From JABWBR01 sp036741235 (GTDB taxonomy: Bacteria > Bacteroidota > Bacteroidia > Chitinophagales > Saprospiraceae): DNA of 64,000 nucleotides. The translations under genes were made by a program, and so were the position numbers. Below are positions 8,147-16,227 of this stretch, one piece after another. Numbering within the stretch: the stretch's first letter is position 1; every line of letters starts with the position of its first letter. The notes under the pieces are model-generated. The model saw only the letters and a program-made list of their open reading frames with translations, made no database searches and was not told where the DNA came from. The stretch spans positions 1 to 64,000 of the forward strand of contig DAINSQ010000006.1 of the NCBI GenBank assembly GCA_036741235.1, read 5' to 3'.

Positions 8147-8902
8147 TCAATAATACACTTCATCGGCTTCTTGTCCGAAATAAAATGGCAAAATCCAGCC
8201 CAGTCTGAAGCCGAAAAGCAAATCGAGTCGGTCCGCGTCGTCTTTCTGACGGGTATCAAAATCGAAATCGCGGCGGCTGCGGGTAAAGCCTTGAGTGAGT
8301 TCAAAGCCTGCGTAAAAATTGACAAGACGATTAGCGCTAAGCAATTGGTAACCAATAAATTGCTGCAAAGCCAGTCCATTAGTAAGCCGATCGTAGCCTT
8401 TTTTGTATTTGTCGGATAGCTGCGGAACCGAGGTAAAAGGCGCGTCTTGAATCCGGATTTTGTGCTGCAAGAGACCGGCGCCAACCGTAAATCGGATACC
8501 CGAGCGAGGATTCAGGCTCGACAGGGAGATGATTTTACCTACGTGCATGCCGGCGTAAAAACCCCGCTGGCGCGTCTGAATATCCACATAGGAACGGTCA
8601 TTGCCGATGATATTGCCGTCAGGGGTGCGAAGGCCCGCCAATACATCGGTTTTTACATCCTGCCCGAAAATATACCCTCCCGCAAAACCCAGTATCCAGT
8701 TTTTTTCGCTGGTCAGGTAGTCGATGCCCAGCCCGATATTAAAATTAGTGCCGTAGCGGTCGATGAGATCGCCGCCTGGCTCCTGAACGGCATAGCTGAT
8801 ATGGGGCAGCAGGGCATGGCCCTTGTTGAGGCGGCCATCCTGGGCCTGCAGGCTGCACATCCCGGCTGTCAAGGCCAGGGCGAGGAGGTAGAGTTTAGGC
8901 AT
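8147..8902 (-). CDS. Putative outer-membrane beta-barrel protein
   Basis: A 251-residue exported protein: signal peptide MPKLYLLALALTAGMCSLQAQ, then alternating aromatic/hydrophobic strands such as NIGLGIDYLTSEKNWILGFAG and FRLGWILPFYFG, typical of small outer-membrane barrels. The start at 8902 is chosen because the longer frame to 8986 is a translation of the heptanucleotide repeat (repeated LQPTTYN), not coding sequence. The repeat directly abuts the ATG and occupies the leader. Downstream is waaA on the same strand. Exact family and function not recognised. Confidence 0.75.
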   Translation of the reverse strand: MPKLYLLALALTAGMCSLQAQDGRLNKGHALLPHISYAVQEPGGDLIDRYGTNFNIGLGIDYLTSEKNWILGFAGGYIFGQDVKTDVLAGLRTPDGNIIGNDRSYVDIQTRQRGFYAGMHVGKIISLSSLNPRSGIRFTVGAGLLQHKIRIQDAPFTSVPQLSDKYKKGYDRLTNGLALQQFIGYQLLSANRLVNFYAGFELTQGFTRSRRDFDFDTRQKDDADRLDLLFGFRLGWILPFYFGQEADEVYY

Positions 8903-9005
8903 GGTAGGTTGTAGGTTGTAGGTTGTAGGTTGTAGGTAGTTGTAGGTTGTAGGTTGTAGGTTGCAGGTTGCAGGTTTTATTAACATACAACTTACAACCT
9001 ACAAC
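8903..9005. repeat. Heptanucleotide (GGTTGTA)n array between two minus-strand genes
   Basis: About ten copies of GGTTGTA and variants (GGTTGCA, GGTAGTT) from 8904 to 8976, then the complementary TACAACTTACAACCTACAAC arm at 8986-9005. It fills the entire gap between the subtilase stop codon and the start codon of the outer-membrane protein. Confidence 0.9.
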
Positions 9006-9011
9006 AGAGAC

Positions 9012-10694
9012 TTACGGTTTAATAATCCCCTGTTTTCCCGTTTTAGCGTCTTTTCCATCGACGCTGTTGGGGTTAATGCCGGCGGGTTGTTTGCGTTTGC
9101 CTTTAGTTTCGGCGGCCATTTTAACAGCGTTATAGGCATTGATAATACCGCCGGTGAGGCAAAGGTCGCTAAAAGATGTGAGATCGTCATCGCCGGGGCG
9201 CTTCACCTTTTGGGTTTGTCTGACAGAAGACGACATAATAATATCCTTCACTTGCACAGCCGTCAGGTCGGGGTAATAAGCGCGCAGCATTGCCGCCAGT
9301 CCGGCTACCATTGGAGCGGCCATACTGGTACCCTGCTGGAACTTATAGGTATTCTCAGGCGTCGTGGAAAAAATATCGACGCCGGGGGCAAACACATCCA
9401 CCAGCGAAGCGCTATAGTTGGAGAAATCGGCGGTAAGATTTTCATCGTTTTGCCAGCCGTGGGCGCCCACTTCCAGCCAGTTTTTGGCGTATTTGGGTTT
9501 AAAGAGGCCGCGTTTTTTGAATTTATCGTTGGGGAAGTTATTATCGTATTTCACTTCTTTGCCATCATTACCGGCGCCGTGTATGATGAGCACATCTTTT
9601 TTCATTGCATATTTCACAGCTTCGTCAACGGCTTCTTTGTTGGGAGAATCGCCTTTGCCGAAACTCATATTGATCACCTGCGCGCCATTATCGACGGCAT
9701 AGCGGATAGCGTTGGCCACGTCTTTATCGCGTTCGTCGCCATTGGGCACTGTACGTACCGACATAATGCGCACATGCTCGGCTACGCCGTCCATACCGAG
9801 GTCATTGCCGCGTTTGGCTGCAACGATACCGGCCACGTGAGTACCATGCTCGGAGAATGGGCCTTTTACATCGTTATTGCCATAGTAGCGCTCGTTGATA
9901 TCGTTGTAATTATCGCCCACCAGTGAACGGGGGTCAAACTCCGTGTTATAATTATAATTCACCTGATCGTGAAAATAATCGTAAGCTTCTTTCACCTGAT
10001 CGATAAAGCCTGCATAAGTTTCGCCTTGCTTCAACAAGTCAATAGCTACCGTAGCTACTCGCGGGAGGAAGGGATCGCTGGTGCGGAAATTCTCCAGGTC
10101 GGTAATCGTAATATCGGCGGCAGGTTTGCCGATAGCTTCCTGCAATTTGACAAAAGCCTCAAGCGTAGAGCCATACAAGCCAACATTAGGCGTCATCTCC
10201 TCGATTTTTTCTTCGATGACCTTGCCGTACAATTTGTACTTCTCATAGTCAGCGCGTTCTTTTTTCGACAAGCCCTTGGGATCTGAAACGTCTTTGAAGC
10301 GCTTGTTCAGCAACACATACTGGCGGGTCACTTCCAGGTTGTCGTGCAAAATATTCTCGCCTTTGCTGTTGCCCAGAAAATTCCAGCCGTGGATATCGTC
10401 GACATAGCCGTTGTTGTCGTCGTCAATGCCGTTGCCGGGTACTTCATCTTCGTTTACCCACATCACGTCTTTGAGGTCTTCGTGTTCCGCATCAACGCCG
10501 GAATCCAGAACGGCAACGACAATAGTGCGCGCCGGTTTGCCCTGGAGGAGTTCCTGATAGGTTTTTTGCGTACTCAGGCCCGGAATACCGTCTTTTTTTA
10601 CATCGAGGTGAAACCAATTCTCAGGCGCCTGGTTTTGCGCATAGCTCGTAGTTGCCAACATAAAGACAGCCGGGAGCAACCAATTCAACTTCAT
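9012..10694 (-). CDS. S8 family (subtilisin-like) serine peptidase
   Basis: A 560-residue exported subtilase. A signal peptide ends near ATTSYAQ (residue 20). The catalytic triad is Asp64 in VVAVLDSGVD, His283 in SEHGTHVAG and Ser457 in QQGTSMAAP. About 215 residues separate Asp and His, much more than in subtilisin; this insertion is rich in charged residues. The C-terminal tail after 510 is short and basic, with no T9SS sorting domain, so it is probably periplasmic or outer-membrane associated. It is divergently transcribed from the DUF6089 gene. Confidence 0.93.
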   Translation of the reverse strand: MKLNWLLPAVFMLATTSYAQNQAPENWFHLDVKKDGIPGLSTQKTYQELLQGKPARTIVVAVLDSGVDAEHEDLKDVMWVNEDEVPGNGIDDDNNGYVDDIHGWNFLGNSKGENILHDNLEVTRQYVLLNKRFKDVSDPKGLSKKERADYEKYKLYGKVIEEKIEEMTPNVGLYGSTLEAFVKLQEAIGKPAADITITDLENFRTSDPFLPRVATVAIDLLKQGETYAGFIDQVKEAYDYFHDQVNYNYNTEFDPRSLVGDNYNDINERYYGNNDVKGPFSEHGTHVAGIVAAKRGNDLGMDGVAEHVRIMSVRTVPNGDERDKDVANAIRYAVDNGAQVINMSFGKGDSPNKEAVDEAVKYAMKKDVLIIHGAGNDGKEVKYDNNFPNDKFKKRGLFKPKYAKNWLEVGAHGWQNDENLTADFSNYSASLVDVFAPGVDIFSTTPENTYKFQQGTSMAAPMVAGLAAMLRAYYPDLTAVQVKDIIMSSSVRQTQKVKRPGDDDLTSFSDLCLTGGIINAYNAVKMAAETKGKRKQPAGINPNSVDGKDAKTGKQGIIKP

Positions 10695-10838
10695 TGTATT
10701 TTTTTAGTTTAAAAATGAACAATACGCCATCGTGTACATAACGCCGATAATGGCGAAGTATGATGTAACGCCGGCTTTTCTGATATAAAAATGACGACGG
10801 GCAGCTGGATTGAAGGTGATTTGTTTTTTGTAGCGCTG

Positions 10839-10854
10839 CAAAGTTATAAATTTG
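10839..10854. promoter_or_regulatory. Back-to-back divergent -7 boxes
   Basis: CAAAGTTA (10839-10846; TAACTTTG on the minus strand, towards the subtilase) directly abuts TAAATTTG (10847-10854; plus strand, towards the DUF6089 gene). Both match TAnnTTTG. On the plus side a TTTT/TTTG lies 16-19 nt upstream; no clear -33 element was found for the minus side. Confidence 0.4.
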
Positions 10855-10875
10855 CGCAAAAAGAAAACGACCGTC

Positions 10876-11739
10876 ATGAGAAAATGCGTATGGTTAGTCT
10901 TAATGCTGACAAGCTTGTCGATGCAGGCGCAGTATTTTGAAGCGGGCGTAATGGCCGGCGTATCCAATTACATTGGCGATTTGAGTTCCAACACTTCTCA
11001 ATTGTATTTAAAAGAAAGTCATTTTGCTGCCAGTATATTTGGCAGATACAACATTCACAACTTTGCGTCTGTCAAGCTGGGTATATCTTACGGCAAATTA
11101 TCGGGAAAGGATGCCAACGCCGAAGATCCGGTTATCCGTCAGCGCAATCTCAGTTTTGAGACGCCCATTTATGAGTTGGCCCTGACAGGCGAGTTCAACT
11201 TGCCCGGGTTCCAGCCCTATAATTTGGAACAGCCTTTTTCCGCTTATATTTTCGGCGGTTTTGCCCTCATGCATTTTAATCCATATACCCGTTATCTGGA
11301 TCAGAAGGTATTGCTGGCCCCGCTGGGCACCGAAGGCCAGGGGCTGGCGGGTCGTTTTCCGCGCTATAAGCTTTTCAACTTCTCGATTCCCCTGGGTATC
11401 GGGTTTAAATACGCTATCAATGACACATGGAACCTGGGTCTGGAAATCGGAGGGCGCCGCGCTTTCACCGACTACCTCGACGATGTAAGTACGACATATA
11501 TGGCCTACGACGAATTGCTTGCCGGCAACGGCCCGCTGGCAGCTGAACTCAGCAACCGCACCGGCGAATTCCTTGGAACGCCCCCGGTAAACGTGCCCAC
11601 CGGCACGCCGCGCGGAGATACCAAAGGCGCCGACTTGTACTTGATAGGCGGTATTAGTATTTCCTACAACTTCCTGGACAATGGGCTCGTGGGCAGCCGG
11701 GGGCGCGTGCGCCGAAAAAGTGGTTGCCGCACCGATTAA
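10876..11739 (+). CDS. DUF6089 family outer-membrane beta-barrel protein
   Basis: A 287-residue exported protein beginning with the signal peptide MRKCVWLVLMLTSLSMQAQ. The opening FEAGVMAGVSNYIGDL, the later AYIFGGFALMHFNP and IPLGIGFKYAINDTWNLGLE are characteristic of the Bacteroidota DUF6089 barrel family. The ATG at 10876 is preferred over an upstream TTG because it opens the signal peptide and lies 22 nt after a good -7 box. The gene ends 21-27 bp before the heptose kinase. Function within the envelope is unknown. Confidence 0.88.
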   Translation: MRKCVWLVLMLTSLSMQAQYFEAGVMAGVSNYIGDLSSNTSQLYLKESHFAASIFGRYNIHNFASVKLGISYGKLSGKDANAEDPVIRQRNLSFETPIYELALTGEFNLPGFQPYNLEQPFSAYIFGGFALMHFNPYTRYLDQKVLLAPLGTEGQGLAGRFPRYKLFNFSIPLGIGFKYAINDTWNLGLEIGGRRAFTDYLDDVSTTYMAYDELLAGNGPLAAELSNRTGEFLGTPPVNVPTGTPRGDTKGADLYLIGGISISYNFLDNGLVGSRGRVRRKSGCRTD

Positions 11740-11766
11740 TACTTTCTCATCCGATATTGCTTGCTT

Positions 11767-12774
11767 GTGAGTAACATACCCGACGCCGGCGCTTTGTTCG
11801 GCGCTTTTGCGCAATTGCGCGTTTTAATCGTGGGCGATATTATGATCGACCGCTATATCCACGGCGCGGTGAACCGCATTTCCCCGGAGGCCCCCGTGCC
11901 GGTGGTGCAACTGCGACACACCGAAGACCGCGTTGGCGGCGCCGCCAATGTTGCGCTCAATATCAAAGCGATGGGCGCCAAGCCCTACCTGTGCAGCGTT
12001 GCCGGCAGCGATGCCAACGGCGCCGCGCTTTTGTGGCTGCTAGACCGCTACGACTTGCCTGCTCAAGGTATCATTTCATCCCCTTCGCGCGCCACCACCG
12101 TCAAAACCCGCATCATCGCCCAACACCAACACCTGCTTCGCCTGGACGAAGAAGACACCCACGATCTTTCACAAGCGGAAGCCGCCCAACTGCTCGAAAA
12201 AATAGCTGCGCTGCTGGACAATGAGCCCATTGATGTTATCATTTTTCAGGACTACAACAAGGGCGTATTGACGGCGCCGGTCATTACTGCCCTGATGGCC
12301 GAGGCTGCCCGCCGGGGCATTCCCACCACCGTAGACCCCAAAAACAACAACTTCTGGGCCTACCGGCAGGCTACGCTTTTCAAACCCAACCTTAAAGAAA
12401 TTCAACAACAAACGCCCTTCGCCGTTGGCGCCGATGAAGACAGTCTGCAAAAAGCAGCCCAGCTCATCAGAGCGCGACTTGGCAACACTTACACGCTGAT
12501 CACTTTGTCGGATAAAGGTTTGTTTATCGAACAGGAAGGCCGCCATTTGTTAGCGCCTACCCATCCGCGCGACATCGCCGATGTATGCGGCGCCGGCGAT
12601 ACGGTCATCAGCGTAGCCTCGCTGGCCGTCGCCCTGTCGTTACCCATCGAAGACATTGCGCTGCTCGCCAACCTGGCGGGCGGGCAAGTATGCGAGCATA
12701 TTGGCGTTGCCCCGGTAGACAAAGTCCAATTGCAGCGCGAATTTGAGTTGGTCAGAGCGGGATTGCCCTACTGA
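11767..12774 (+). CDS. rfaE1: D-glycero-beta-D-manno-heptose-7-phosphate kinase (PfkB family)
   Basis: A 335-residue PfkB-family kinase corresponding to the kinase half of HldE (RfaE domain I), which phosphorylates heptose-7-phosphate at C1 for lipopolysaccharide core synthesis in the cytoplasm. VLIVGDIMIDRYIHG and RISPEAPVPVV are the RfaE1 signature; VGGAANVALN binds substrate and DVCGAGDTVISV carries the catalytic aspartate. There is no adenylyltransferase half, so a separate RfaE2 must exist elsewhere. Start is either GTG 11767 or TTG 11761; no ATG is available near the conserved region. Confidence 0.92.
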   Translation: MSNIPDAGALFGAFAQLRVLIVGDIMIDRYIHGAVNRISPEAPVPVVQLRHTEDRVGGAANVALNIKAMGAKPYLCSVAGSDANGAALLWLLDRYDLPAQGIISSPSRATTVKTRIIAQHQHLLRLDEEDTHDLSQAEAAQLLEKIAALLDNEPIDVIIFQDYNKGVLTAPVITALMAEAARRGIPTTVDPKNNNFWAYRQATLFKPNLKEIQQQTPFAVGADEDSLQKAAQLIRARLGNTYTLITLSDKGLFIEQEGRHLLAPTHPRDIADVCGAGDTVISVASLAVALSLPIEDIALLANLAGGQVCEHIGVAPVDKVQLQREFELVRAGLPY

Positions 12775-12867
12775 ATTTTGCAAAATAAGCGACCTTATGA
12801 AGGTTATTAGAGTAGGCGCATCGATTTTGACCGTATATTTGTTCAGCATTTTTGTTGAAAAAAATGC

Positions 12868-12875
12868 TATTTTTG
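12868..12875 (+). promoter_or_regulatory. Possible -7 box for the T9SS cargo gene
   Basis: TATTTTTG fits TAnnTTTG, 68 nt before the ATG at 12943. No TTG lies at the right distance upstream, so support is partial. Confidence 0.3.
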
Positions 12876-12942
12876 CGCTTCTTTTTTAGATTAACATCAG
12901 CTTATTCACCTGCTGTTATATCATTTTCTAAAATCATTTAAC

Positions 12943-14817
12943 ATGAATCTAAGTACACTATCCAACAAATTCGCCCTGGCCCTGGTCGTACTGTGCCTCA
13001 GCAGCGCTGCGGCCATTGCGCAAGGCGTATTTTATTCCGAAGACTTCGCAGGAGGTTTCCCCAACGATTGGACGACCGTAGAAGTGGAAGGCAACGGCCA
13101 ACCCACCTCGGTCTGGTTTTACACCACCGAAGGCCCCACAGGCGCTTTTGCCACTGATCCGCTCGCGTCTACCACTGCTGCCAACGGCTGGATGATCTTT
13201 GACTCCGACCTCAACTGCAACATTGGCGCCGTTCAGGATGCCTGGCTGATCTCGCCGGCCATCGACTGCTCGCAGAAAGAAAACGTATGGCTGTTGTTCG
13301 AAACCTACTACCGTAGCTTCAGCTGTCGCCCGCAAATCCGCATAGGCACGGATATCAATAACCTGAGCGCCTGGGAGACTATCGAAGTATTTCCCGGCAT
13401 TACAGCCAACCAGTTTGGCGGAGCTATTGCAGGCGATCAGAGCATCAATCCGCAAGCTATGGATTTCGATATCTCTGAATATGCCGCCGGCGTTGCCAAC
13501 GTACGCATCGCTTTCCAGTTCCTGTCTTCCAACGAAACCCTCAACGGCGGTAGCCCCATCGGCTGCGCCTACAACTGGCAACTCGACGACGTAGAGCTGA
13601 CCGACCTCGACCCACGCCCGGCCAACGACATGCGCGTTAACGCTTTCTTCGCTATCGCGCCCAACGCCGTTACGCCCTACACGCAGGTAGAACCCATCGG
13701 CTTTATCGCCGATATACAGAATATTGGCAGCGCTACGCAAGACAACCCTGTTTTGACCATGACGGTTCGCAACTCTGCCGATGAGATTGTATATCAGGAA
13801 GAACTGGCATACGGCGCTATCGCTTCCGACTCGCTGGCTGAAAACGTATTCTTCCCGCTTGAGTTCGACGTACCGGCCGTACCCGATACGTATACTGCAA
13901 CTTACTCGCTGGCTATCTCCAACCCGGATTCCGACCCGACCAACAACGAACGCGAGTTCACTTTCATCGTTAGCGACTCGTTGTTCTCCAAGGACCTCGG
14001 CGCTACGCGCAGCGTTGCTCCGGCTGCCGACGAAAGCTTTACCTACGGCAACGTGTATTTTGTTCCGGCAGGCGCCAACCTCTTTGCGCGTTATCTGACG
14101 TTCGGCGTGGTAAATGCCGACGAACTGGTGGGCAAAAGCGTAACTACGTTCCTTTACAGCTGGAACGGCGTTAATGACGGCCGCTTTATCGAACCGGGCG
14201 ACTACTCCATCCTGGCTGTTAACTCGTACTTCTTCACCGGCGACGAGGGCACAGATCTGATTACCCTGCCCGTAGACCTCGACGGCAACGAAATCGCCCT
14301 GGAAGACAATACCTACTACATGGTTGCCATCCAATACGAAACTGACGACGATCAGAGCTGCTTCCTGCAAGCAGGCGATAACCTCGACTACGCAGCGATG
14401 AACTTCTATACCGATTCGCTGGAAAAACCGCGCTACGGCGCAGTGCTCGACGTAAGCAACACCGGTACGCTCGACCTGCTCGGCTTCGGCTTCGATATCT
14501 TCCCCGTTGCTCGTTTGAGCATCTCTGCCGTTCCGGTTGGCGTTGCCGACCCGATCCTGCCCGAAGGCGCCGTTACCCTCTTCCCCAACCCTGTTAGCGA
14601 CCAGGCAACGCTCGAGTTCAACCTCGATACGCCCTCTCAGGAAGTGGAAGTAAAAGTATTCGACATGACAGGCAGAATGCTCCAGCAGCAGTATTTCGAC
14701 AGCATCAAGTCTGAACGCATTCAACTGAATACAAAAGACCTTATTAACGGCAATTACATGATCCGCGTTCGCACCGACGCCGGTATCCGTACGCTGAAGA
14801 TGACGGTTAACCACTAA
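12943..14817 (+). CDS. T9SS cargo protein with choice-of-anchor J domain and type A sorting signal
   Basis: A 624-residue secreted protein. Signal peptide ends at AAAIAQ (about residue 27). Residues about 30-225 resemble a choice-of-anchor J/MAM-like domain (YSEDFAGGFPNDWTT, DAWLISPAIDC, WQLDDVEL). A middle region (about 240-350) looks like a CARDB/Ig-like module, and 360-530 is of unknown fold. The last 80 residues are a T9SS type A sorting domain: LFPNPVSDQATLEF, VKVFDMTGRML, and NGNYMIRVRTDAG. It should cross the outer membrane through T9SS and be anchored or released at the surface. Ligand unknown. Confidence 0.9.
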   Translation: MNLSTLSNKFALALVVLCLSSAAAIAQGVFYSEDFAGGFPNDWTTVEVEGNGQPTSVWFYTTEGPTGAFATDPLASTTAANGWMIFDSDLNCNIGAVQDAWLISPAIDCSQKENVWLLFETYYRSFSCRPQIRIGTDINNLSAWETIEVFPGITANQFGGAIAGDQSINPQAMDFDISEYAAGVANVRIAFQFLSSNETLNGGSPIGCAYNWQLDDVELTDLDPRPANDMRVNAFFAIAPNAVTPYTQVEPIGFIADIQNIGSATQDNPVLTMTVRNSADEIVYQEELAYGAIASDSLAENVFFPLEFDVPAVPDTYTATYSLAISNPDSDPTNNEREFTFIVSDSLFSKDLGATRSVAPAADESFTYGNVYFVPAGANLFARYLTFGVVNADELVGKSVTTFLYSWNGVNDGRFIEPGDYSILAVNSYFFTGDEGTDLITLPVDLDGNEIALEDNTYYMVAIQYETDDDQSCFLQAGDNLDYAAMNFYTDSLEKPRYGAVLDVSNTGTLDLLGFGFDIFPVARLSISAVPVGVADPILPEGAVTLFPNPVSDQATLEFNLDTPSQEVEVKVFDMTGRMLQQQYFDSIKSERIQLNTKDLINGNYMIRVRTDAGIRTLKMTVNH

Positions 14818-14823
14818 GATTAC

Positions 14824-14882
14824 TTGAAGAAAAATGAAGCGTGAAGAATGAAGAATGGGTACATTTTTCGTTCTTCACGCTT
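14824..14882. repeat. Word-repeat hairpin between convergent genes
   Basis: GAAGCGTGAAGAATGAAGAATG (14835-14856) is complemented by the CGTTCTTCACGCTTC arm (14868-14882). It lies between the stop codons of the T9SS cargo gene and the convergent NamZ-like gene and could end both transcripts. Confidence 0.7.
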
Positions 14883-14887
14883 CCCCT

Positions 14888-16174
14888 TTACCAATCACTC
14901 CCATCCGGGTACAACAGGTACTTAGCCCTTAATTGCCTGAATCTGACCAGATCGGCCTGCCAGCTTGCCCGGATTTCTTCCTCTGTTTTTCCCGCCGCTA
15001 TCTGCTTGCGCAATTCATCGCTGCCGGCAAGTTTATCGATAAAATTATTTTTCAGAAAAAAGGCGGATTTATCGGGGTAGGCCCGGTAAAAGTCAATAAG
15101 GCGGGATAAATCAATCTGCGAAACGCGAAATAACGAATCTGGAGAAAGGTTACTTAAATCAAATCCGCGACACCGCTGACCCAACAAAGGAGGTTGGCCC
15201 GCGCCAGGTTTGGGCTCAGGCGTAAAATAATAATCGCCAATAGTCGCATCAGGATGGCCGTATACCTGAAATTGCTTGTCAGTGCCCCGGCCTACGCTTA
15301 CCACCGTGCCTTCAAACAGGCACAGTGACGGGTACAAATAAATAGAACGGATGTTGGGCAGGTTTGGAGAGGGTTTGATGGGCAATTCATATGGTCGCTT
15401 ATGTGAATAATTACTCACAGGAACAACCGTCAGAGAGCATTGCAAACTATCCCTGAGCCAATATTCGCCGTTAATCATACCTGCCAATTCACCTACGGTC
15501 AAGCCGTGAACAATTGGAATGGGATGAATGCCCACAAACGATTCGTAACCGGGTTTCAATACCGGACCGTCTATATAATGGCCGTTGGGATTGGGCCTGT
15601 CGAAGATCATCATCCGCACGCCGTTTTCAGCGCAGGCTTCCATCACGTAATGCATCGTCAGGATATAGGTATAAAACCGCGCGCCCACATCCTGAATATC
15701 AAAAATCACCCAATCCACCCCCTTGAGGTCAGCTGCTGAAGGTTTTTTCTTTTTTCCATAAAGCGAGATAATCGGAATGCCGGTTTTGGGGTCGCGGTCG
15801 TCGGTGATCTTTTCACCTGCATCGGCTTCGCCGCGAAAACCGTGTTCGGGCGCAAAGATCACCCGCACAGGAATCCCCATCGCAGGCAGGGTATCTGCCA
15901 GGTGCGTGCCGTTAATGGTTGAAGTGTGATTGACTACCAGCGCCACATTTTGGCCCAGCAGCGAAGGCAGGTACTCCCCCACTCTGCCGGCGCCTACCGC
16001 CATTAACGCCGGCGGGGGCTGTACAACTAAAACCGCCGTATCCGGCTTCACGACTACCGTATCTGAAGGTATCGGCTTCGGCCCGGTTGCAGTAGTCAAT
16101 TCTTTTGTAGTTTTTGTTGTACAAGCGACTTGCAAAAGCAGTAATACTAAAACAAAATTTTTTAACTTTGCCAT
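14888..16174 (-). CDS. DUF1343 / NamZ-type exo-beta-N-acetylmuramidase lipoprotein
   Basis: A 428-residue lipoprotein of the DUF1343 family; the characterised member NamZ releases terminal N-acetylmuramic acid from peptidoglycan fragments (family GH171). The signal peptide has a lipobox ending LLQVAC, Cys18. Conserved segments include VALVVNHTST, FAPEHGFRGEADAGEKI, DWVIFDIQDVGARFYTYI, FDRPNPNG and VSVGRGTDKQFQVYG. The start at 16174 is used because it opens the lipoprotein signal; an upstream in-frame codon adds unlikely residues. Probably acts in periplasmic cell-wall recycling. Confidence 0.9.
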   Translation of the reverse strand: MAKLKNFVLVLLLLQVACTTKTTKELTTATGPKPIPSDTVVVKPDTAVLVVQPPPALMAVGAGRVGEYLPSLLGQNVALVVNHTSTINGTHLADTLPAMGIPVRVIFAPEHGFRGEADAGEKITDDRDPKTGIPIISLYGKKKKPSAADLKGVDWVIFDIQDVGARFYTYILTMHYVMEACAENGVRMMIFDRPNPNGHYIDGPVLKPGYESFVGIHPIPIVHGLTVGELAGMINGEYWLRDSLQCSLTVVPVSNYSHKRPYELPIKPSPNLPNIRSIYLYPSLCLFEGTVVSVGRGTDKQFQVYGHPDATIGDYYFTPEPKPGAGQPPLLGQRCRGFDLSNLSPDSLFRVSQIDLSRLIDFYRAYPDKSAFFLKNNFIDKLAGSDELRKQIAAGKTEEEIRASWQADLVRFRQLRAKYLLYPDGSDW

Positions 16175-16227
16175 AATGCCGTTGGTGCTATCCGTTTTTT
16201 TTTGTCGATTCGAAATATACGCCAAAA

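Noticed and set aside
8903..8986. N-terminal extension MLIKPATCNLQPTTYN of the barrel protein
   Set aside because: It is a translation of the heptanucleotide array; the signal peptide begins at the downstream ATG.
12958..14814. A 618-codon open frame antisense to the T9SS cargo gene
   Set aside because: It mirrors a gene with a signal peptide and sorting domain, shows no recognisable domain itself, and antisense frames of this sort are expected from the codon bias of a GC-balanced gene.
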